A stretch of DNA of 64,000 bases. Source: Bactericera cockerelli (taxonomy: Eukaryota > Arthropoda > Insecta > Hemiptera > Triozidae). Position 1 is the stretch's first letter, and every line of letters begins with the position of its first letter. The stretch is taken from positions 15,467,145 through 15,531,144 of the forward strand of contig CM044967.1 in the NCBI GenBank assembly GCA_024516035.1, given 5' to 3'. Of this stretch, positions 46,396 to 57,603 are shown piece by piece. Below the pieces are notes generated by a model that was given only the letters and a program-made list of their open reading frames with translations, did not search any database and was not told the origin of the DNA. The position numbers were made by a program, and so were the translations under genes.

Positions 46396-46523
46396 GACCT
46401 CAGTAGCTTGATCGATAAGGTCGCGGACTTGTAATCGGAGGTCGGTGGTTCAAAGTCCCATGTTAGAGCAAATATTTCGTAAAGCAAGTTTGAGTAGTTA
46501 TCATGTGTGTTTAATCACGATTG
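46396..46523 (+). mobile_element. tRNA-headed SINE type A
   Basis: GACCTCAGTAGCTTGATCGA head, GGTCGGTGGTTCAAAGTCCC box B, AGTTTGAGTAGTTATCATG body. Confidence 0.68.
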
Positions 46524-46549
46524 TGACGATAAAGAAAATAGCTGTCCAT

Positions 46550-46875
46550 TTAAGCTCTCATATTCATGCACATCTAATAGAAACTTATCACTTTTCTGTG
46601 TATACTGATTAAAATAGAGAGGTTAATTGATGGCATGGATATTCAGAACTATTACTGATGAGAGGAATCAGCTCGAATAGCTATCCAGGTATGTTCTGAT
46701 GTAAGTACATTTAATAGAAACTTCTCACTTTTCTGTGTATACTGAATGGATATTCAGAACTATTACCTGCTGATGACAGCGAATAAGATGGAAACAGCTG
46801 TCCATGGAATGTTCTGATATTCATGTAAGTACATCTAATAGAAATTACTCACTTTTCTGTGTATACTGAGGTAGT
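46550..46875 (+). repeat. Family G repeat, three tandem partial units
   Basis: TTCTCACTTTTCTGTGTATA occurs three times about 120-130 bp apart, separated by GGATATTCAGAACTATTAC and a GCT(C/-)GAA...CTGTCCA block. Confidence 0.72.
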
Positions 46876-48918
46876 ACTGAGTTCGACCACCCTTCCACAC
46901 TAGAACCCACAGCACATTAAGGACCTCAGATTTATCTTCGACCGGACGCACTCATTTGCATTTCAAATCTTGAACCATTCTGATGTCATCAACTTCTGAG
47001 GAATCCTCATCAGGAAACACTAGGATCTTCTAGTTCTCTCTATCTTCTTCTATTGTGTTCCTTGGTTCAACATATTTCAAACGTGATTCTATGTGCGGTG
47101 CCATTAAACTTCTGTTGGAAATCTTCAGGAAATAGTAAGAACCTTCTAATTAGATAAAAATTATCCTTGTGTTCATTCTATCTTGTTGGTTTTGTCTAAT
47201 TAGGTACCAAAGTACAAGTATTGGACGTATCGATTGGCAAGTGGTCTAAAGAGATGGAGAAGAGGCTTTCCGGATTCGCGAATTCGAATCCCAACCAATG
47301 CGAGGAATTTTTCTAGCTATTCAATTCTGCATTTGTCGAAACAGAATCACATAATAAATGATCATTAAGATGTTATAATACCTACCTAATTTATTACCTA
47401 TTCCAATAGCTATTTTCTGACTTTCATGTACATCTAAGCTTAACTTCTCACTTTTCTGTTTTAACTGAAATATACTGAAACTAAATTAGGCGCCATATAC
47501 TCTTAATATATTAGGTAAGGAAGGAACATGCACTATATGTTTCGTATAAAACTTCCTAGAAGTTAGGGATGAAAACCCACGAAACAACTATACCAAACAG
47601 ATAATAATAATCTTCTTCTTTTGCTCTGTCTTATCCCGCTCAAGCAGGGTCGACGTTGTTGAACCTCATGGTTTAGATTGGTTGGTTTTGGTTATACTCA
47701 TTATAATAGATAATAATACCGAAATAAACTCATTCATTGACTGACTGATCGAAATGAGAGATTTCAACGCAGATTTTTCCGGAGGTTTAGAACTCTAAAT
47801 GTCTCAGGAGAGAAAATAATGAAATCATCTTTTGTTTGAAAATGTTCTTGCGAAGAACTTTAATAGGTTTCCAGCTCGCGTTTAACATTTTTATACAGAC
47901 AAATAAGGACTATCGTTATTAAGTCTTATATCCTCTCATAATGGCTCTAATGTATCCTTAATTCATTTCTTCTTGCACATATCAAACCCACAGAAACATC
48001 TTCAGGAAATAGGTACTATAAGGATCTTTCATTTCTTCTTTCCTCTACACATCCTTGGCTCGTTTCTTCTGCGTCTTCTTCTGTAACGTATCCTGAGTTC
48101 CTCTGGTATATGCCTGTGTAGTCACCTTAATACCAAGTCCGGGCACATCCTGGTTTCAGGATCAAAACAGGTTTTTGTGCTACTGTAACCTCCGGTGCGC
48201 TAATCCTTTAGTACATTTCGATACGCTTAAACCGTCTTTAAGAGTTGGGTTTGTGGTTTTCTCGTCAGTTTGATTTCTGGCAGTTTGTGGACTGTTGGGG
48301 TTCTTTTTCTTCTTCTTAAATTTTCACATTCTTTAACTCCTGTGGGAATTAGCTGGAGGAAAATAGTAACTTTACAATAGTTATTTATATCAAACACCTC
48401 GGCCAAGTTGTGAATAACGCCCTACACAGAGAAAGATAACGCGGCAGAGTGTCAGGTAACAGAAAACAGATCTCCCACAATTTTTCTATTACCGATAGGA
48501 GATGTAGGAAAGTCGCCTATATTTGCTAGAGGTATTTTGAGCTTCTGTGCGCATAGGGGTTTTCAGCCACTTGGAATATTTTTTCTTTATCAGCTAAGAT
48601 TTATTGAATAATCGATTTTTCATAATCAATAACTATCGATCTGATTGAGTTACCAAATAGTAGAGATTTAATCCTTGTTCTCTTTATTTGATTGCTCACA
48701 ATGTTGAGTCTAGTAAGCCAGCTAACAGTATCTTGAAATCGTTCTTGATCTAAATTCGTAGTATTTCACGTATAGCACCAGACTGAAATTAAGTATTCAA
48801 GCTAGACTCTTTCTGTCAATGTGAGATTTCTTCAAAATCAAAAGATCCTACGTACACACACTGTATACGTATACATATGTATATGTATAAGCTTTGATTG
48901 GCGCTGTTTACTGTTTAA

Positions 48919-49048
48919 CCAACCTCAGCAGCTTGATCGATAAGACGGCAGACTTGTAACCTGGAAGTCGATGGTTCAAGTCGTGGTTTCAGCGTAGATT
49001 TAGTAAAGCTAGTTTGAGTAGTTGTGACATCACGAATATGATAACTTA
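48919..49048 (+). mobile_element. tRNA-headed SINE type A
   Basis: CAACCTCAGCAGCTTGATCG, TCGATGGTTCAAGTCG, GTAAAGCTAGTTTGAGTAGT. Confidence 0.66.
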
Positions 49049-49534
49049 ACTTTTAACTTGTGAGTAGCACAAAATTAAGAGAGTCCTATAACTGTTTAAA
49101 TCGAATGTTTAATTATACCTAGCATCCTAATATGCGTGTTTCTTCTGATGTACTGTGAAAAAGTTCTACCTACAAACCCATGGATAATAGGAAGGGGAAT
49201 GAATATTGACTTTACTGAATGAAAAGTCGAAAAGAGGGTTCGATGGACCTAAATTTTATTATTATCATATCAATTCCAAAGAGCAACAATATTGTCAGCT
49301 TCAAAAACCTCCTGCTCTGCTCTTATCAAAACAATCATAATTATGAAAGCTCTCAAAACAACCCTTCCTCTTTCTTTTTGAAACAGACCCGCTGACAATA
49401 ATATATGACCTTCCTGGAATCCCATTTGAGGGTTGTATTAGTCAGTTATTAATTTATGGCAAATCAATATACCTACTTCTTTAACTTGTAACTATTCATA
49501 GGAAGTGAATTTGTAGTACTACGTTGGTTGAGTG

Positions 49535-49680
49535 GAATAGATTGCCACAGACAATAACCCTCCCCCTTTAGTTAGGACATTTGTTTATATTTTTCTATTC
49601 TTTTTCCTTTTTCTTGTTTATATTGTTTCCATTTTTCAATTGTTATAATAATTATTTGTACTGTACATATGTCTTTAAAT
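49535..49680 (+). repeat. LINE/SINE 3' tail, copy 2
   Basis: GAGTGGAATAGATTGCCACA, CCCTTTAGTTAGGACATTTG, then a T-rich stretch and TACATATGTCTTTAAATTC. Same family as 7804-7858 (reverse) and 54890-55025. Confidence 0.6.
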
Positions 49681-50634
49681 TCAGTACTCTTAAATTCAGA
49701 GACCGGAATTTTTTTCTGTTAATCTTTTCAAGAGAAATAAATCCCATTATGTTGTCTTCTAGAAAGGTAAACTGGACCGGGAAATTGTTCTCTTATATCG
49801 AAGTTTCTCTTATATGCACAGGTTCGAATGTATTATGATTCGGTCCTTGTGCTCTAGCAACTCGACCAGGTTAGCTTTATGTCATAGCTCTAGAGAAATC
49901 TGGAGGACCCAGAATCACAACAGTCCTGTGGCAACTTCATGTCATCCTCAATTGAAGAAAGAAAAAGGGAGAGAATGAAGCGATTGTAATTATATAACGA
50001 GATTACTGTGAGAACCCCAGCCATTCCGTAATTCTGTACGCTACCTGTGTGTATAGAGTCCACCGTACAGTCTTTAGAGGTTGTGTCCGCAACCATGCAG
50101 AAAACACACGCAAACCTAATACACTTGACTATCTAAGGAAAAAAATATTGTAGGGCAATTTTATTAAAGAAGAAATAGTAAATACCTACTTGCCTGTGTA
50201 ATCATACATATTAATGATACCGGCGGTGGAATAACATGCTCTTGAGACTTCTTCATGTCAAACAATAATCAGAACATAATCAGCTATCTGGTCGAGATGT
50301 ATAGAAATGAAATTATACATCAACCTCCGAGCAGATCCCAAACAACACCCACAAGATTACCCAGCGAATGGAGAGCTCTTCTTGGTGAAGGTCCATAGCA
50401 TGGGTTGCAGCTAGGTGGAGATGAACCATCCTACTCAACTTGGATGACATATATGACAGTACTGAGATTTTATTTCATACAGATATTACTTCAAATGTTT
50501 GGTCTTTTCATACGGCTCAGCTACATTGGACTTTTTCTGGATTATTATTATTATTATAAGATTTATTTCTACATTTCTTAAATCGTCCTCTTTTAGTGAT
50601 GAAAATCCCTCTAAGTACTGTTGTACTTTTAGGG

Positions 50635-50735
50635 ACTATAATACTCGTAATAGAATACTATAGAATATAGTAGAATATACCTTGTTTATACTGCCGACTT
50701 AAGACTGAAAAGTCCCTTTACTACAGCAATCAGTC
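50635..50735 (-). repeat. Second copy of the tail found at 17030-17110
   Basis: In reverse: AGTAAAGGGACTTTTCAGTC, GGCAGTATAAACAAGGTATA, followed by TTCTA-type repeats. Confidence 0.62.
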
Positions 50736-50797
50736 ATCTGACATCTGTGATAATTCATCGGTGTGATCGGATAAAAAATACAATTCCATAATTTAGC

Positions 50798-50945
50798 CGA
50801 CCTCGATAGCTTGATCGATAAGGCGGTGGGTGGTCTTGTAACCTGGAAGTCGGTGGTTCAAATCCCTAGTTCGACAAAATTTAGTAGGGTGAGTTTGAGT
50901 GACTGTGACATAACGAAGGGATTAACACAAATATGATAACTTTTA
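50798..50945 (+). mobile_element. tRNA-headed SINE type A
   Basis: CGACCTCGATAGCTTGATCG head, GTCGGTGGTTCAAATCCC box B, GGTGAGTTTGAGTGACTGTG body. Confidence 0.66.
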
Positions 50946-51431
50946 AACAAGCCCAATTTTCTCTATCTATTTATATCACTGGATTGATTGACTCATCATT
51001 GTGATGTTAATAATTTAATATTCATCACATTAGTGAACAGTGAAGAAGGTCATTTAGATTATAAGATTCTTCTAAAAAAAGTCATAAGTAAAATATGGCC
51101 TCCGCGAAAAAGACTCAATGGAAGAAAAAAAAATTGTATTGGACATACGTCTTTTTATGGATATCTAATAAAGTGTTTATTAATAATATATTCTAGGAAA
51201 TTCTAAACTTTTGCTAATTATATTTAATCTTACTTTTAAGTACTAACGTTATTCCAAAGGTAAACATTAATTAGCTCATTTTCCTCTCATATCTACCTAT
51301 CCATTAGATTCCTGCTTAATTAGCACTTGTCGTTAGAGATTGTTATACCATACAAGTTTCAGAATTTACTCTATTATTCTTTAAACTATATACCGTACAT
51401 ATACTTCAGTATTTTCATAGAAGTTGTTCAT

Positions 51432-51570
51432 ATTTGTGTTAATCACAATCGTATTAGGTATGACAAATACTCAAAGTCGCCTTGGGTACTAATTTTTTGT
51501 TGTAGTTGGGATTCGAACCATCGACCACCAGGTTATGAGTTCGCCGCCTTATCAATCCGGCTACTGAGGA
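51432..51570 (-). mobile_element. Diverged type A SINE
   Basis: TTGTGTTAATCACAATCGTA, TGGGATTCGAACCATCGACC, CGCCGCCTTATCAATCCGGC. Confidence 0.6.
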
Positions 51571-52152
51571 CTCGGAAATACTGCCTTCTGAAGAGAGCCA
51601 ATTAACCCGAACTATCGAGTTATGACTGATAATATCATTTATTGATATCCAAAATCTATATCCATTGCGCGATTTTTTCTCCCCTTGAGTTCGTCATGCC
51701 TTGACTATTAGAATTATTACTATTCCACATAATATTATAGATAGATATACGTTTTTTAAATTTCTATAGTGTGATACATAAATTAATTTTATCTCTAACT
51801 ACTGTGAGAAATTTGAAGAAGATTCTTGTTCTTCTCTGCATTATAATTGCACATCTAATGACTTTGATATGTAAACAAAACTGAGACCAAGAAAAAGACA
51901 CGCCAATTCTATATCGCGCTACTGAGCTCGTAAGGATTTTCTCTGTTATGGAGTAAAATTCGGGCTTAATTTTCATTTATGGTGGCTTTTGTTTGTTGTG
52001 TAGGACTGGAACCTATTTTAACACATTGTGAAATTAAATAAGTAAAACCTAAATTTTGCTGTGATTAAGATTGAGCTAGGAAATAGTTAGACGAAAACTT
52101 GACTAGTAAAAAAAATTCATTCAAAATAAATAACGAAAATAAGTTAAGTTAA

Positions 52153-52293
52153 AGTTATCATATTTGTGTTAATTCTTTCGTGATGTCACAACTACTCAAA
52201 CTCGTTTTATTAAATTTTTGCTAAACTTGTGACCTGAACCACCGACCTCCAGGTTACAAGTCCGCCGCCTTATCGATCAAGCGACTGAGGTTG
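52153..52293 (-). mobile_element. tRNA-headed SINE type A
   Basis: TATCATATTTGTGTTAATTC, GACCTGAACCACCGACCTCC, CGCCTTATCGATCAAGCGAC. Confidence 0.66.
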
Positions 52294-52433
52294 GGAAATA
52301 ACACAAATACCTACTACGCTACATAGGTAAAGATAGCTTTTTTCATAAATGGTTACAGATATCAGCATCATATCACCTGCTGATGTAGGATAAGCTAAGC
52401 AAGGAAAATGTATAAATGAATCGTTGTTCCTAC

Positions 52434-52520
52434 CTGTGTTTCCAGAAATTGGCGTCCAGTACACTACCCGCCGGAGAAGTTAGATTCCCATTGGCCAACG
52501 CGAGACGTTGTTACTTGAAC
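52434..52520 (-). other. Candidate upstream non-coding exon of peb
   Basis: On the minus strand a good acceptor (TTCTTATTCTGTTTCAAG) precedes 87 bases that end ...GGAAACACAG|GTAGGA. The segment is not SINE sequence and is relatively rich in CpG. All frames have stops or no start, so it would be 5' UTR. No proof of transcription. Confidence 0.25.
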
Positions 52521-52844
52521 CTTGAAACAGAATAAGAATTTTCATTATGAATCAGTCAAGACGACAAACGGCGAAGCTGAATTTATTTATGTGGGTTTTA
52601 TACCTGTAGAACTGTAGATAATTGAAATATACATATACTTATGAGTTAAAAGTATTAAAAGAAAACATATAATAAATATCTTAATTCTTATAATATGGGT
52701 TTAAAGCATAATTTTCATAATTAGGTATGAATACAGTTTACCTAATTATGAAAAGCATTTAATTAAATAAAATTAAATTACAGGGTTTATACCTGGATAC
52801 TTTTCATATTATAAGTAGGTAAGTAATTATGAAAAGTATCTTTA

Positions 52845-53007
52845 TAATAATAATAATAACAATTTTAGTTGAAGGTAACCACCTAGCGAGGTTTTCTACC
52901 ACCTATGTGGTCAAAAAATTAATGCTTTGGCTGGGATTCGAACCAACGGATCCCTACGCTACCTGGATTACCAGACTAGCGCGTTAACCACTTGACTACC
53001 AGTGCAC
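52845..53007 (-). mobile_element. Type C SINE with internal deletion
   Basis: AGTTGAAGGTAACCACCTAG runs into TTTTCTACCACCTATGTGGT (bases missing), then GGGATTCGAACCAACGGATC and GCGTTAACCACTTGACTACC. Confidence 0.65.
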
Positions 53008-53286
53008 GGACGACCAGTTGACTACCAGATACACTGTAGCTTAATCTAGTTGATCAACAAAAAACCCGTCCAGTACAAATATCCAGGTATTGCCTAATGT
53101 CAAGGATTCTTGCAATTGGGGTATGAGTGAGAAACTTGGCAGCCAGAGAATCGAGTTTCGTGTAGAATCTCCTGGCTTAGCCATTGCCATAGAACAGGCA
53201 CGCATCCAAGGGAAGGGATTTATTTATGAGACTCGGTCAAAACAGCAGAAAAGTGAGAAGTTGCACTAACTAATATACGAGTAGTC

Positions 53287-53460
53287 CGACCTCAGTATAG
53301 CTGGATCGAGAAGGCGGCGGACTTGTAATCTGGAGGTCGGTCGGTGGTTCGGGACCCAAGTTCAGTAAAAAAAAAAAAAAATAGTTAAGTTAATTTGAGT
53401 ATAGTTGTGATTAAGACAATTGTAAAGTTAATTTGAGTAATTGTGATTAACACAATTGGG
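53287..53460 (+). mobile_element. Type A SINE with A-run
   Basis: CGACCTCAGTATAGCTGGAT, GGTCGGTCGGTGGTTCGGGA (box B duplicated by four bases), A14, then GAGTATAGTTGTGATTAAGA and a second copy of the last segment. Confidence 0.58.
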
Positions 53461-54329
53461 GGGTCTAAGTGTAAGTGTAATAAATGTAAGTGTAGACAAT
53501 AATGTAAAAAAAATACAATAACTTTTCTTACATAGATATTATGTTTCTAGCAACAATAATAACAATAATACAAATAATATCTACTATCAATATCATAATA
53601 AAATTATTAATATTATTATAGCCATCATATGGCACGAACCACACACCCACCATCACAGAAAAACCTACCAGACAGCATCTACCGCGCTGACACAAAACAC
53701 AATGAAATTATTGCCATCGATCGAAGCTCAGCTTTCGTGCTGTAAAGATATAACTCGGGCCACATCTCGTGAGATATCAGGAAATATAATACAGTTAGGT
53801 AGAAGCTATCACGTATAACCAGACACCTACATTAGGCTAATTATAGATTACTCATCATCTGACTTCATCCGACTTTTATGATCTGAAAGGGAACATCTGG
53901 GAAAATGGGAAAGTAATTATGATATTGAGAAAAAATTTAGTTTATGAACTTTTTATTTTCTACTATTAAATATTTTTATCTGATCTGGTTGTAGGGCTTT
54001 CAGTACAATTTAAAGGGTACAGTTAAAACTTCGAAATAGTTAGATCTATTGTAACTTCTCTTTTACCTATAATGTTGGTGATTTCTTATATTATATCACA
54101 ACTTTAGCGGGTAGATCAGCAGTTCAAGACACTTAAAATCTTTAAGTAACTCATTCCTTGCTCGTAATACATCCACTGGTCGCTATCCATGCAAACATCT
54201 TTTCACTTTTCCTCACGGGTTACGAACGCGCGACCTCTGGATTACCAAACCGACGCGCGACGCCTTGATCACTGAGATACTACTAAGATTATCTACCTAT
54301 GTTGGAAAAGATCATTTCCCTATTTCTCA

Positions 54330-55095
54330 ACATAGAAACGATTTGTTTAGAACCACTGAATGTACCAAAGAATTTTATCAGCAACCTGTCATGAAGCTGA
54401 GCTATCCACCTTGGCTAGACCAACGCCTTAACCACTAAGCTACTAATTCCTGAACGATAGAAAACATCCTTTTCCTAGCCCGTCTCATAGAAACCACTTG
54501 TTTAGAATCACTGAATGTACCTCCGAATTTTATCAGCAACTTTCCGAGATCCTCAGCTATCTCCGCCTTAGCCAAATCCACGCAACGCCTTGACCACTAA
54601 GCTACTGGAAACCATCCGAACCCGTCCTATAGAAACCACTTGATTAGAACCACTGAACCTTGGCCAAACCAACTCAACGCTTTAACCACTAAGCTACTGA
54701 TTCCTGGATGATAGAAAGCATCACTTTTCCTAACCCGTCCCATAGAAACCACTTGTTTAGAACCCCTAAATGTACCTCAGAATTTTATCAGCAACTTGCC
54801 ATTATCCTCAGCTATCTTGGCCAAACCAACGCAACGCCTTGACCACTAAGCTACTGGAAAACATCCTATCCCGAACCCATCCCATAGAAGGGTTGGGTGG
54901 AAGAGATTGCAATAGGCAATAATATATGCATTTATCTATTTCTTTCAATTTTTTTTTTATTACTAATAATTATTTGTATTTTTATTGTAATTTGTATGTC
55001 TTTGTATCTAATAAAGCATGTAATAATAATAGAAACCACTTGTTTAGAACCACTGAATGTACCTCAGAATTTTATCAACAACCTGTCATGAAGCT
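54330..55095 (+). repeat. Tandem repeat, unit about 145 bp, with a nested insertion
   Basis: CATAGAAACCACTTGTTTAG, AATGTACCTC(C/A)GAATTTTATC and ACCACTAAGCTACTG recur about five times, one unit being shortened. In the last unit, 54890-55025 is an inserted SINE/LINE tail (GGGTTGGGTGGAAGAGATTG ... TAATAATA) flanked by the duplicated ATAGAA. Confidence 0.75.
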
Positions 55096-55369
55096 GAGCT
55101 ATCTCCAGACGCAGACCATCTGTCTCCCGTATGGCTACAAGTCCGGGGTCGTGGTCCAGCGTACTTTAACAGGAAGTTCGTTACAACCGGCTCCTAGGAA
55201 TTCGTTTCACAGAGGAAGGATAATAAAGAGGAGTCTTTGTACACTTCGCTATACACTTCGCTTTGAGGAAGCACTAGCCAGAGAAGCCCCTGTACACTTC
55301 CTCAAGCTACAGTTTTTGTAGGTTATCTAATTGTACCAAGTTTTCTAGCATGGCTTTAAAAGAATTCTC

Positions 55370-55520
55370 ATCAGTATAAACAGAAAAGTGAGAAGTTGTA
55401 TTAGATGTACATGAATATCAGAACATACCTGGACATCTGTTTCGAGCTTATTTGCTCTCATCAGCAGGTAATATAGTTCTGAATATCTATGCTATCAACT
55501 AACCTCTCTATTTTCATGTA
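55370..55520 (-). repeat. Family G repeat, reverse copy
   Basis: AAACAGAAAAGTGAGAAGTT, ATGAATATCAGAACATACCT and CTCATCAGCAGGTAATATAG; the closest relative of the copy at 6051. Confidence 0.65.
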
Positions 55521-55539
55521 AGGGAACAATTTCCAGGTC

Positions 55540-55640
55540 AAATTTACGTCTCTATAGGGAAATCAATCTCTTTATAAGAGAAACATGGATAAAAGAGATA
55601 ACATTTTCGGTTCTAAGAGTTCTCTTATATCCAGGTTCTA
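55540..55640. repeat. Interspersed repeat with TCTCTTAT blocks
   Basis: CTCTTTATAAGAGAAACATG and AAGAGTTCTCTTATATCCAG. Similar blocks at 42430-42515 and 49695-49830 suggest a three-copy DNA-element family. Confidence 0.45.
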
Positions 55641-55979
55641 CTGCACCAAAAAGTAGGCTTACACCTAAGATAAACACGGGTAAATGTATGGAAAAGAAGT
55701 AACTTGTATAATTGTCCACTAAAATCAAATTGTACCAACAAAATGGACATTGATGTTGAAAATGAAACTAGTCCCTTATTTATACGCCCGAACAAGACTA
55801 AAGTTTAAACAGAAAAGTGAGAAGTTGTATTAGATGTTGTCGGTAGTGTGAAATTTCCCTCCTGACTATACAATTAGGCTTTTAAGATTTCAAAAAAATA
55901 TACAATTAAATTCTGACAGTTCCCAAGAGACTATCAGTCAGACAGCGCTCTCGGCTATCAGCCTGTGTCGGACTACTCA

Positions 55980-56130
55980 TTGCGATTGTCAAGTGCTTTT
56001 GAACTGCAAGTATTGCTTCTGAGACAGTTACAAGTAGCAAGTAGCCTCGTTAGACGAATAAATTATCGCCGCGCGGCGCAGATGAAGTGCGTCACGAAAT
56101 AGTATCGAGAGATGACGTCAGATATGCATA
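55980..56130. promoter_or_regulatory. CpG-rich segment with CRE-like palindrome
   Basis: GCCGCGCGGC near 56071 and TGACGTCA near 56113 stand in a locally CpG-rich, non-repeat segment. It could be a distal promoter or enhancer of peb on the minus strand. No initiator or donor site could be fixed. Confidence 0.2.
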
Positions 56131-56517
56131 AGTAGATTTTATGATCACAGGGAATTTTCTATGTATTTCATTGGAAAAAAACACGATAGTTATTAGAAAA
56201 ACACGTTTGATAGTCAAGTTGCAAATATCTCAACCCTATTTACCCATAAAATTTATCTTCCTAAAATAATTCTTTTTAAGATTCTATTTTGTCTTGAACT
56301 TTGTACCATACTCGTACAGTTATAGATCTTATAGTAAAGTCATAATTATGCAGTTTCAGAATTTCAAGTTTGATAATTCTACAAATAGGGTGAAGAAGAG
56401 CAGCTGCACCTCTTTATGACCATATAAGCTAGTCACGATTATTCCATCTCCAGCAATCTAATCCTACAGGAACTCTCACCAAATGTAAAAAAAAAAAAAA
56501 CATTCAAACCCGTGGTC

Positions 56518-56640
56518 AAATATGTTCAAAATCCCTACTGGGAGGATAACTTGTATGTTTGTATGTCCTGACTGGGTTCCAAACCCAAGAAATTTGGATT
56601 ACCAGAACGTCGTCGCCTTGACCACTCAGCTACCGGGAAA
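56518..56640 (-). mobile_element. Diverged type B SINE
   Basis: CCCTACTGGGAGGATAACTT, GACTGGGTTCCAAACCCAAG, CTTGACCACTCAGCTACCGG. Confidence 0.55.
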
Positions 56641-57304
56641 GACTTCTCCTTCTCTCCTTCTAAAACATCTTCTCGAAATACTCATAGAATTTCTCTGAGA
56701 GACAACACAGGACACTTCTCACAGAACTGCCCCAAGTCCTCTTATTTTACAGACAGATCACGATGGGAAGTTGGGACCAAGTGTGTAGCTCTGGCACGAT
56801 CATACATGCGAGCAGTTATTTTTGATAAGTCACCTCACGTAGCTTGACCATTGGAGATATATTAAACGCAGAGAAGGAGAAAGACTTCAATTTTTATTTC
56901 GCCAAAGATGTGATCAACAGGCAAGATTCTAGTGGTCACATACCTGGAGAGGATACGGGATTTCTTCTATGAGGTCAAAGGAATTTAGGTTGCCTCCTTT
57001 TGGCTGTTTGTTTTAGTAATATAGGTAATGAGACAATCAGTTAGTCAAAACAAAGTGGGAAGTAAACTAGATATAAATCTGATATGGAGAAGTAGAAAGA
57101 CTTCTATTTCATTGGCCAAAGTTGCTTTCTGATCTAGATTTCAGACAAGGAAAGAGGAAGACCAGAAGAGATGGATGTTATCATCAACCTTCAAAGAAAG
57201 AAATTCATCAACATCCAACTTTGGAAGAGAATTGGTAAGTAAAAGCATAGGATAAACCAACTGGAAGAGTTTGTTGAGGGAAGACAATCTCACTTGAATC
57301 ACCT

Positions 57305-57450
57305 TTCAGACAACCACAACCCAACAAATTTGGGTTGTGGTTCGAGGCATCGAAAAATACCACCTACAAAATAAATAGTGTCATTACAAAAGCACCGTCC
57401 AACAAATTTGGGTTGTGGTTCAAAGCATCGAAAAGTACCACCTACAAATT
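57305..57450 (+). repeat. Tandem duplication with hairpin
   Basis: CAACAAATTTGGGTTGTGGT, then GCATCGAAAA(A/G)TACCACCTAC, occurs twice about 93 bp apart. The first unit also forms AACCACAACCC...GGGTTGTGGTT. Confidence 0.72.
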
Positions 57451-57535
57451 AGTAGGTATACAAAATGTGTTTACACTTTTTCATCGTCTCTGCTCTGAAC
57501 CTGGATAAGCCTCAATAAATAATCACGGGGATTAC

Positions 57536-57603
57536 CTGTAAGTCCACCATTCCCAGTAATCTTCGAAGCCACTGTTCATCTGCAAAACGTTCCTCAGATG
57601 AAG
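57536..57603 (-). other. Possible short exon, minus strand
   Basis: One frame reads ASSEERFADEQWLRRLLGMV and DLQ up to a donor-like CAG|GTAATC. It is not a recognised repeat. No clear acceptor, no start codon in this frame, and no known family match, so it may be chance or a 5' exon of peb. Confidence 0.18.

Larger units (their letters stand above)
38084..52433. other. 14 kb without a supported gene, upstream of the readable peb exons
   Basis: Filled mainly with SINEs, tandem duplications and low-complexity tracts (G18 at about 42243, C12 at about 42808, CTC repeats at 43035-43070). If peb has a distal 5' exon this is a single long intron. No conserved coding segment was seen. Confidence 0.5.

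Noticed and set aside
54897..55321. Open frames over a T-rich segment
   Set aside because: They span the inserted repeat tail and tandem units; not a gene.
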